Assembly: GCA_033782935.1 (NCBI GenBank)
Contig: JAWQEG010000717.1
Span: forward strand, 682,001 to 746,000
DNA length: 64,000 nt
Source: Petrolisthes cinctipes
Lineage: Eukaryota; Arthropoda; Malacostraca; Decapoda; Porcellanidae
Direction: 5' to 3'
Below are positions 50,750-61,085 of this stretch, piece by piece (position 1 is the first letter of the stretch; each line of letters begins with the position of its first letter). The notes beneath the pieces are model-generated. The model had not been told where the DNA came from. It did no database searches and was given only the letters and a program-made list of their open reading frames with translations. Both the position numbers and the translations under genes were made by a program.

Positions 50750-53700
50750 TTTTAGGTGCCCAAAGTCGATATGTGCATGCATCTTCTGTACCCGTTTATA
50801 TCTCAAATTCTGGCTCAAAATACCCAAAAATTCGATATTTTTGGGTCCCAGAAGCGATCTGTACATGCCTAATCCGTGTTAGAGTATTTTCAAAATACAG
50901 GCAAAAAACATGCTCAAAATGGATATTTTAGGTGCCCAAAGTCAATATGTGAATGCATCTTCTGTACCCGTTTATATATCAAATTCTGGCTCAAAATACC
51001 CGAAAATTCGATATTTTTGGGTCCCATAAGCGTTCTGTACATGCCTACTCCGTGCTAGAGTATTTTCAAAATAAAGGCCCAAAACATGCTAAAATTCGAT
51101 ATTTTGGGTGCTCAAAGTCGATATGTGCATGCATTTTCTGTACCCGTTTATATCTAAAGTTCAGTCTCAAAACACCCGAAAGTTCGATATTTTTGGGTCC
51201 CAGAAGCAATCTGTACATGCCTACTCAGTGCTAGAATGTTTTTAAAATAGAGGCTTAAAACATGCTAAAAATCTATATTTTAGGTGTTCCAAGTAAAATG
51301 TGCTTGCATCTTCTGTACCCGTTTATATCTCAAATTCAGGCTCAAATTACCCGAAAATTCGATTTTTATGGGTCCTAGAAGCGATCTGTACATGCCTACA
51401 CCGTGTTAGAGTATTTTCAAAATACATGCCCAAAACATGCTAAAAATCGATATTTTGGGTGCTCAAAGTCGATATGTGCATGCATTTTCTGTGCCCATTT
51501 ATATCTCAAATTCAGGCACAAAACACCCGAAAATTCGATATTTGTGGGTTCCAATAGCGATCTGTACATGCCTACTCAGTGTTAGACTCTTTTTTAAAAT
51601 ACAGGCCCAAAATATGCTGAAAATCGATATTTTGGGTGACCAAAGTCGATATGTGTATGCATCTTCTGTACCCGTTTATATCCCAAATTCAGGCTCAAAA
51701 CACCCAAAAATCGTTATTTTTGGGTCCCAGAAGCGATATGTACATGCCTACTCCGTGTTAGAGTATTTACAAAATACAGGCCCAAAACATGCTAAAAATC
51801 GATATTTTAGGTGCCCAAAGTCGATATGTGCATCTATCTTCTCTACCCGATTGTATCTCAAATTCAGGCTCAAAATACCCGAAAATTCAATATTTTTGGG
51901 TCCCAGAAGCGATTTATACATGCCTACTCCGTGTTAGAGTATTTTTAAAATACATGCCCAAAACATGCTGAAAATCGATATTTTAGGTGCCCAAAGTCGA
52001 TATGTGCATGCATCTTCTGTACCCATTTATATCTCAAATTCTGGCTCAAAACACCCCCGAAAATTCTACATATTTGGGTCCCAGAAGCGATCTGTACATG
52101 CCTACTCCGTGTTAGAGTATTTTCAAAATAAAGGCCCAAAACATGCTAAAAATTGATATTTTGGGTACTCAAAGTCGATATGTGCATGCATTGTCTGTAC
52201 CCGTTTATATCTCAAATTCAGTCTCAAAACACCCGAAAATTCGATATTTTTGGGTCCCAGAAGCGATCTGTACATGCCGACTCCGTGTTAGTGCATTTTC
52301 AAAATACAGGCCCAAAACATGCTAAAAATCGATATTTTAGGTGCCCAAAGTCGATATGTGCATGCATCTTCTGTACCCGTTTATATCTCAAATTCTGGCT
52401 CAAAATACCCAAAAATTCGATATTTTTGGGTCCCAGAAGCGATCTGTACATGCCTAATCCGTTTTAGAGTATTTTCAAAATACAGGCAAAAAACATGCTC
52501 AAAATGGATATTTTAGGTGCCCAAAGTCAATATGTGAATGCATCTTCTGTACCCGTTTATATATCAAATTCTGGCTCAAAATACCCGAAAATTCGATATT
52601 TTTGGGTCCCATAAGCGTTCTGTACATGCCTACTCCGTGCTAGAGTATTTTCAAAATAAAGGCCCAAAACATGCTAAAATTCGATATTTTGGGTGCTCAA
52701 AGTCGATATGTGCATGCATTTTCTGTACCCGTTTATATCTAAAGTTCAGTCTCAAAACACCCGAAAGTTCGATATTTTTGGGTCCCAGAAGCAATCTGTA
52801 CATGCCTACTCAGTGCTAGAATGTTTTTAAAATAGAGGCTTAAAACATGCTAAAAATCTATATTTTAGGTGTTCCAAGTAAAATGTGCTTGCATCTTCTG
52901 TACCCGTTTATATCTCAAATTCAGGCTCAAATTACCCGAAAATTCGATTTTTATGGGTCCTAGAAGCGATCTGTACATGCCTACACCGTGTTAGAGTATT
53001 TTCAAAATACATGCCCAAAACATGCTAAAAATCGATATTTTGGGTGCTCAAAGTCGATATGTGCATGCATTTTCTGTGCCCATTTATATCTCAAATTCAG
53101 GCACAAAACACCCGAAAATTCGATATTTGTGGGTTCCAATAGCGATCTGTACATGCCTACTCAGTGTTAGACTCTTTTTTAAAATACAGGCCCAAAATAT
53201 GCTGAAAATCGATATTTTGGGTGACCAAAGTCGATATGTGTATGCATCTTCTGTACCCGTTTATATCCCAAATTCAGGCTCAAAACACCCAAAAATCGTT
53301 ATTTTTGGGTCCCAGAAGCGATATGTACATGCCTACTCCGTGTTAGAGTATTTACAAAATACAGGCCCAAAACATGCTAAAAATCGATATTTTAGGTGCC
53401 CAAAGTCGATATGTGCATCTATCTTCTCTACCCGATTGTATCTCAAATTCAGGCTCAAAATACCCGAAAATTCAATATTTTTGGGTCCCAGAAGCGATTT
53501 ATACATGCCTACTCCGTGTTAGAGTATTTTTAAAATACATGCCCAAAACATGCTGAAAATCGATATTTTAGGTGCCCAAAGTCGATATGTGCATGCATCT
53601 TCTGTACCCATTTATATCTCAAATTCTGGCTCAAAACACCCCCGAAAATTCTACATATTTGGGTCCCAGAAGCGATCTGTACATGCCTACTCCGTGTTAG

Positions 53701-53900
53701 AGTATTTTCAAAATAAAGGCCCAAAACATGCTAAAAATTGATATTTTGGGTACTCAAAGTCGATATGTGCATGCATTGTCTGTACCCGTTTATATCTCAA
53801 ATTCAGTCTCAAAACACCCGAAAATTCGATATTTTTGGGTCCCAGAAGCAATCTGTACATGCCTACTCCGTGTTAGTGCATTTTCAAAATACAGGCCTAA
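50750..53900 (+). repeat. 9-mer higher-order repeat, period 1,585 bp, two copies
   Basis: 50750-52300 repeats at 52335-53885 with offset 1,585 (nine monomers plus 1 bp). Long stretches translate identically, for example 51437-51937 and 53022-53522, so divergence is very low. Shared oddities include GTTCCAAGTAAAATGTGC (a 5-bp-short A half) near 51288 and 52873, CACCCCCGAAAATTC (2 bp extra) near 52050 and 53635, and TTTACAAAATACAGG. A third copy lacking one monomer is at 62280-64000. Confidence 0.9.
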
Positions 53901-54735
53901 AACATGCTAAAAATCGATATTTTAGGTGCCCAAAGTCGATATGTGCATGCATCTCCTGTACCCGATTATATCTCAAATTCAGGCTCAAAACACCCGAAAA
54001 TTCGATATTTGAGGGTCCCAGAAGCGATCTGTACATGCCTACTCCGTGTTAGAGTATTTTTAAAATACCTGCCCAAAACATGCTGCAAATCGATATTTTA
54101 GGTGCCCAAAGTCGATATGTGCATGCATCTTCTGTACCCGTTTATATCTCAAATTCTGGCTCAAAACACCCGAAAATTCGATATTTTTGGCTCCCAGAAA
54201 CGATCTTTACATGCCTACTCCGTGCTAGAGTATTTTCAAAGTACAGGCCAAAAACATGTTCAAAATGGATATTTTAGGTGCCTAAAGTCGATATGTGCAT
54301 GCATCTTCTGTACCCGTTTATATCTCAAAATCAGGCTCAAAATACCCAAAAATTCGATTTTTATGGGTCCCAGAAGCGATCTGTAAATGCCTACTCCGTG
54401 TTAGAGTATTTTTAAGATAAAAGCCCAAAACATGTTAAAAATCGATATTTTGGGTGCCCAAAGTCGATATGTGCATGCATCTTCTGTACCCGTTTATATC
54501 TCAAATTCTGGCTCAAAACACCTGAAAATTCGATATGTTTGTGTCCCAGAAGCGATCTGTACATGCCTACTCCGTGTTAGAGTATTTTCAATATACAGGC
54601 TAAGAACATGCTGAAAATGGATATTTAAGGTGCCCAAAGTCGATATGTGTATGCATCTTTTGTACCCGCTTATATCTCAAATTCAGGCTCAAAACACCCG
54701 AAAATTCGATTTTTATGGGTCCCAAAAGCGATCTG
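53750..54735 (+). repeat. Duplicated block U, copy 1
   Basis: Matches 61149-62134 at offset 7,399 (42 monomers plus 7 bp). Shared rare features include GCTGCAAATCG, CGATATTTGAGGGTC, GGATATTTAAGGTGCCC and CCCGCTTATATC. The copies separate at about 54735, where this one reads GATCTGTACATGCCGACTCC and the other GATATGTACATGCCTACTCC. Confidence 0.85.
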
Positions 54736-57423
54736 TACATGCCGACTCCGTGTTAGTGCATTTTCAAAATACAGGCCCAAAACATGCTAAAAATCGATAT
54801 TTTAGGTGCCCAAAGTCGATATGTGCATGCATCTCCTGTACCCGTTTATATCTCAAATTCAGGCTCAAAACACCCGAAAATTCGATATTTTTGGGTCCCA
54901 GAAGCGATCTGTATATGCCTACTCCGTGTTAGAGTATTTTTAAAATACCTGCCCAAAACATGCTGCAAATCGATATTTTAGGTGCCCAAAGTCGATATGT
55001 GCATGCATCTTCTGTACCCGTTTATATCTCAAATTCTGGCTCAAAACACCCGAAAATTCGATATTTTTGGGTCCCAGAAGCGATCTGTAAATGCCTACTC
55101 CGTGTTAGAGTATTGTTTAGATAAAGGCCGAAAACATGTTATAAATCGATATTTTGGGTGCCCAAAGTCGATATGTGCATGCATCTTCTGTACCCGTTTA
55201 TATCTCAAACTCTGGCTCAAAACACCCGAAAATTCGATATGTTTGGGTCCCAGAAGCGATCTGTACATGCCTACTCCGTGTTAGAGTATTTTCAAAATAC
55301 ATTCCAAAAACATGCATAAAAGGGTTATTTTAGGTGCCCAAAGTCGATATGTGCATGCATCTTTTGTACCCGTTTATATCTCAAATTCAGGCTGAAAATA
55401 CCAGAAGAATTGATTTTTATGGGTCCCAGAAGCGATCTGTACATGCCTACTCCGTGTTAAAGTATTTCCAAGATAAAGGCCCAAAACATGTTAAAAATCG
55501 ATATTTTGGGGGCCCAAAGTCGATATGTGCATGCATCTTCTGTAACCGTTTATATCTCAAATTCTGGCTCAAAACACCCAAAAATTCGATATGTTTGGGT
55601 CCCAGAAGCGATCTGTACATGCCTACTCCTTGCTAGAATGTTTTCAAGATACAGACCCAAAACATGCTAAAAATCGATATTTTATGTGCCCAAAGTCGAT
55701 ATATGCATTTATCTTCAGTACCCGTTTATATCTATAATTCAGGTTCAAAACAATGGAAAATTCGGTATTTTTGGGTACCAGAAGCGATCTGTAATTGCCT
55801 ACTCAGTGTTAGACTTTTTTTTAAATACAGGCCCAAAATATGCTTAAAATCGATATTTTGGGTGCCCAAAGTCGATATTTGCATGCATCTTTTGTACCCG
55901 TTTATATCCCAAATTCATGCTCAAAACACCCGAAAATTCGGTATTTTTGGGTACCAGAAGCAATCTGTACATGCCTACTCCTTGCTAAAATGTTTTCAGG
56001 ATACAGACCCAAAACATGCTCAAAATCGAAATTTTAAGTGCAAAAAGTCAATATCTGCATGCATCTTCAGTATCCGTTTATATCTCAAATTCAGGCTCAA
56101 AACAACGGAAAATTCGATATTTTTAGGCCCCAGAAGCGATATGTACATGCCTACTCAGTACTAGAATGTTTTCAAAATAAAGGCTCAAAACATGCTAAAA
56201 TTCGATAATTTAGGTGTCCAAAGTCGATATGTGCATGCATCTTCTGTACCCGTTTATATCTCAAATTCAGGCTCAAAACACCCGAAAATTCGATATTTTT
56301 GGGTTCCAGTAGCGATTTGTACATGCCTACACTGTTTTAGAGTATTTTCAAAATACAGGCCAAAAACATGCTCAAAATGGATATTTTAGGTGCCCAAAGT
56401 CGATATGTGCATGCATCTTCTGTATCCGTTTATATCTCAAATTCAGTCTCAAAACACCCGAAAATTCGATTTTTATGGGTCCTAGAAGCGATCTGTACAT
56501 GCCTACTCAGTGTTAGAGTTTTTTCAAAATACATGCCCAAAACATGCTAAAAATCGATATTTTGGGTGCTCAAAGTCGATATGTGCATGCATTTTCTGTG
56601 CCCGTTTATATCTCAAATTCAGGCTCAAAACACCCGAAAATTCGATATTTGTAGGTCCCAATAGCGATCTGTACATGCCTACTCAGTGTTAGACTCTATT
56701 TTAAAATACAGGCCCAAAATATGCTGAAAATCGATATTTTGGATGCCCAAAGTCGATATGTGTATGCATCTTCTGTACCCGTTTATATCCCAAATTCAGG
56801 CTCAAAATACCCGAAAATTCGATATTTTTGGGTCCCAGAAGCGATCTGTACATGCCTACTCCGTGTTAGAGTATTTTTAAAATACATCCCTAAAACATGC
56901 TGAAAATCGATATGTTAGGTGCCCAAAGTCGATATGTGCATGCATCTTCTGTACCCGTTTATATCTCAAATTCAGGCTCAAAACACCCGAAAATTCGGTA
57001 TTTTTAGGTCCTGGAAGCGATCTGGACATCACTACTCTAAGTTAGAATGTTTTCAAGATACAGACCCAAAACATGCTCAAAATCGATATTTTAGGTGCCC
57101 AAAGTCAATATGTGAATGCATCTTCTGTACCCGTTTATATATCAAATTCTGGCTCAAAATACCCGAAAATTCGATATTTTTGGGTCCCAGAAGCAATCTG
57201 TACATGCCTACTCAGTGCTAGAATGTTTTAAAAAATAGATGCTTAAAACATGCTAAAAATCTATATTTAGGTGTCCCAAGTCGATATGTGCATGCATCTT
57301 CTGTACCCGTTTATATCTCAAATTCAGGCTCAAATTACCCGAAAATTCGATTTTTATGGGTCCTAGAAGCGATCTGTACATGCCTACTCTGTGTTAGAGT
57401 ATTTTCAAAATACATGCCAAAAC

Positions 57424-57603
57424 ATGCTAAAAATCGATATTTTGGGTGCTTAAAGTCGATATGTGCATGCATCTTCTGTACCCGTTTATATCTCAAATTC
57501 TGGCTCAAAACACCCGAAAATTCGGTATTTTTTGGTACCAGAAGCAATCTGTACATGCCTGCCTACTCCTTGCTAGAATGTTCTCAAGATACAGACCCAA
57601 AAC
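57424..57603 (+). repeat. 180-bp monomer with GCCT microduplication
   Basis: The unit from 57424 to 57603 is 4 bp longer than usual because CATGCCTACTCC reads CATGCCTGCCTACTCC. No other monomer was seen with this change, so it is probably recent. Confidence 0.88.
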
Positions 57604-58989
57604 ATGCTCAAAATCGATATTTTAAGTGCAAAAAGTCAATATCTGCATGCATCTTCAGTATCTGTTTATATCTCAAATTCATTCTCAAAACAACGGAAAA
57701 TTCAATATTTTTAGGTCCAAGAAGCGATCTGTACATGCCTACTCCGTGTTTGAGTATTTTCAAAATAAATGCCCAAAACATGCTAAAAATCGATAATTTA
57801 GGTGTCCAAAGTCGATATGTGCATGCATCTTCTGTACCCGTTTATATCTCAAATTCAGGCTCAAAACACCCTATAATTCGATATTTTTGGGTTCCAGTAG
57901 CGATTTATACATGCCTACTCTGTTTATAGTATTTTCAAAATACAGGCCAAAAACATGCTCAAAATGGAGATTTTAGGTGCCCAAAGTCGATATGTGCATG
58001 CATCTTCTGTACCCGTTTATATCTCAAATTCAGGCTCAAATTACCCGAAAATTCGATTTTTATGGGTCCTAGAAGCGATCTGTACATGCCTACTCCGTGT
58101 TAGAGTATTTACAAAATACATGCCCAAAACATGCTAAAAATCGATATTTTGGGTGCTCAAAGTCGATATGTGCATGCATTTTCTATGCCCGTTTATATCT
58201 CAAATTCAGGCTCAAAACACCCGAAAATTCGATATTTGTGGGTCCCAATAGCGATCTGTACATGCCTACTTAGTGTTAGACTCTTTTTTAAAATACAGGC
58301 CCAAAACATGCTGAAAATCGATATTTTAGGTGCCCAAAGTCGATATGTGCATCTATCTCCTGTACCCGATTATATCTCAAATTCAGGCTCAAAATACCCG
58401 AAAATTCGATATTTTTGGGTCCTAGAAGCGATCTGTACATGCCTACTCCGTGTTAGAGTATTTTTAAAATACATCCCTAAAACATGCTGAAAATCGATAT
58501 TTTAGGTGCCCAAAGTCGATATGTGCATGCATTTTCTGTACCTGTTTATATCTAAAATTCAGTCTCAGAACACCCGAAAGTTCGATATTTTTGGGTCCCA
58601 GAAGCAATCTGTACATGCCTAATCAGTGCTAGAATGTTTTTAAAATAGAGGCTTAAAACATGCTAAAAATCTATATTTTAGGTGTCCCAAGTCGATATGT
58701 GCATGCATCTTCTGTACCCGTTTATATCTGAAAATCAGGCTCAAATTACCCGAAAATTCGATTTTTATGGGTCCTAGAAGCGATCTGTACATGCCTACTC
58801 CGTGTTAGAGTATTTTCAAAATACATGCCCAAAACATGCTAAAAATCGATATTTTGGGTGCTCAAAGTCGATATGTGCATGCATTTTCTGTGCCCATTTA
58901 TATCTCAAATTCAGGCTCAAAACACCCGAAAATTCGATATTTGTGGGTTCCAATAGCGATCTGTACATGCCTACTCAGTGTTAGACTCT

Positions 58990-61085
58990 TTTTTAAAATA
59001 CAGGCCCAAAATATGCTCAAATTGATATTTTGGGTCCCCAAAGTCGATATGTGCATGCATCTTCTGTACCCGTTTATATCCCAAATTCTGGCTCAAAACA
59101 CCCGAAAATTCGGTATTTTTGGGTACCAGAAGCAATCTGTACATGCCTACTCCTTGCTAGAATGTTTTCAAGATACAGACCCAACACATGCTCAAAATCG
59201 ATATTTTAAGTGCAAAAAGTCAATATCTGCATGCATCTTCAGTATCCGTTTATATCTCAAATTCAGGCTCAAAACAACGGAAAATTCAAAATTTTTAGGT
59301 CCCAGAAGCGATTTGTACATGCCTACTCAGTACTAGAATGTTTTCAAAATATAGGCTCAAAACATGCTCAAAATGGATATTTTAGGTGCCTAAAGTCGAT
59401 TTGTGCATGCATCTTCTGTACCCGTTTATATCTCAAATTCAGGCTCAAAACACCCGTAAATTCGATATTTGTGGGTCCCAAAGGCGATCTGTAAATGCCT
59501 ACTCAGTGTTAGACTCTTTTTTAAAATACAGGCCCAAAATATGCTCAAATTGATATTTGGGTGCCCAAAGTCGATATGTGCATGCATCTTCTGTACCCGT
59601 TTATATCCCAAATTCAGGCTCAAAACACCCGAAAATTCGGTATTTTTGGGAACCAGAAGCGATCTGTAAATGCCTACTCAGTGTTAGACTCTTTTTAAAA
59701 AAAAAAGGCCCAAAATATGCTCAAAATCGATATTTTGGGTGCCCAAAGTCGATATGTGCATGCATCTTTTGTAACCGTTTATATCCCAAATTCAGGCTCA
59801 AAACACCCGAAAATTCGGTATTTTTGGGTACCAGAAGCAATCTGTACATGCCTACTCCTTGCTAGAATGTTTTCAAGATACAGACCAAAAACATGCTCAA
59901 AATCGATATTTTAAGTGCAAAAAGTCAATATCTGAATGCATCTTCGGTATCCGTTTATATCTCAAATTCAGGCTCAAAACAACGGAAAATTCATAATTTT
60001 TAGGTCCCAGAAGTGATATGTACATGCCTACTCAGTACTAGAATGTTTTCAAAATATAGGCTCAAAACATGCTCAAAATGGATATTTTAGGTGCCCAAAG
60101 TCAATTTGTGCATGCATCTTCTGTACCCGTTTATATCTCAAATTCAGGATCAAATTATCCGAGAATTCGATTTTTATTGGTCCCAGAAGCGATCTGTACA
60201 TGCCTACTCCGTGTTAGAGTATTTTCAAAATAAAGGCCCAAAACATGCTAAAAATCGATATTTTGGGTGCCCAAAGTCGATATGTGCATGCATCTTCTGT
60301 ACTTGTTTATATCTCAAATTCAGGCTCAAAACACCCGTAAATTCGATATTTGTGGGTCCCAAAGGCGATCTGTAAATGCCTACTCAGTGTTAGACTCTTT
60401 TTTAAGATACAGGCCCAAAATATGCCCAAATTGATATTTTGGGTGCCCAAAGTCGATATGTGCATGAATCTTCTGTACCCGTTTATATCCCAAATTCAGG
60501 CTCAAAACACCCGAAAATTCGGTATTTTTGGGTACCAGAAGCGATCTGTACATGCCTATTCCGTGTTAGAGTATTTTCAAAATACAGGCCCAAAACATGC
60601 GATAAATCGATATTTTGGGTGCCCAAAGTCGATATGTTCATGAATCTTCTGTTTCCGTTTATATCTCAAATTCAAGCTCAAAACACCCGAAAATTCGATA
60701 TTTTTGGGTCCCAAAAGCGATCTGTAAATCCCTACTCAGTGTTAGACTCTTTTTTTAAAATACAGGCCTAAAATATGCTCAAAATCGATATTTTGGGTGC
60801 CCAAAGTCGATATATGCATGCATCTTCTGTACCCGTTTATATCCCAAATTCAGGCTCAAAACACCCGAAAATTCGGTATTTCTGAGTAACAGAAGCGATC
60901 TGTACATTCCTACTCCTTGCTAGAATGTTTTTGAGATACAGACCCAAAACATGCTAAAAATCGATATTTTATGTGCAAAAAGTCAATATCTGCATGCATC
61001 TTCAGTACCCGTTTATATCTCAAATTCAGGCTCAAAACAACGGAAAATTCAATATTTTTTGGTCCCATAAGCGATCTGTACATGC
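58990..61085 (+). repeat. Island of domain III-type monomers inside domain IV
   Basis: 58990-60230 matches 46683-47923 (offset 12,307). From about 60230 the best match shifts to 48101 onward (offset 12,129), a loss of one monomer plus 2 bp. The right part (about 60597-61080) fits 44939-45422 even better (offset 15,658), sharing GTTTTTGAGATACAG and GGTCCCATAAGCG. Left and right borders both switch within a monomer to domain IV sequence. Confidence 0.82.
59697..59706 (+). repeat. Poly-A tract (A10) preceded by T5, copy 3
   Basis: Third version of the same tract, in the domain III-type island. The preceding run is T5 instead of T3, so the total T+A length is 15, as at 44386-44400. Confidence 0.92.

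Larger units (their letters stand above)
50381..58990 (+). repeat. Domain IV: GGTGCTCAAAG / CTCAAATTCTGGCTC subfamily
   Basis: Monomers typically read ATGCTAAAAATCGATA at the start, with GATATTTTGGGTGCTCAAAGTC or GATATTTTAGGTGCCC, ATTTATGGGTCC or TTTGTGGGTTCCAATAGC in half B, and TAGAGTATTTTTAAAATACATGCCC ends. A 9-mer HOR occupies 50.75-53.9 kb and a few domain III-type monomers (ACAACGG at 56102 and 57690) are interspersed. Confidence 0.75.

Noticed and set aside
50750..53900. Assembly duplication as the cause of the nearly identical 9-mer copies
   Set aside because: Not excluded, but the copies differ at several bases (for example GCCGACTCC against GCCTACTCC near 52277 and 53862) and a third, recombined copy exists at 62.3 kb, so a real duplication is more likely.
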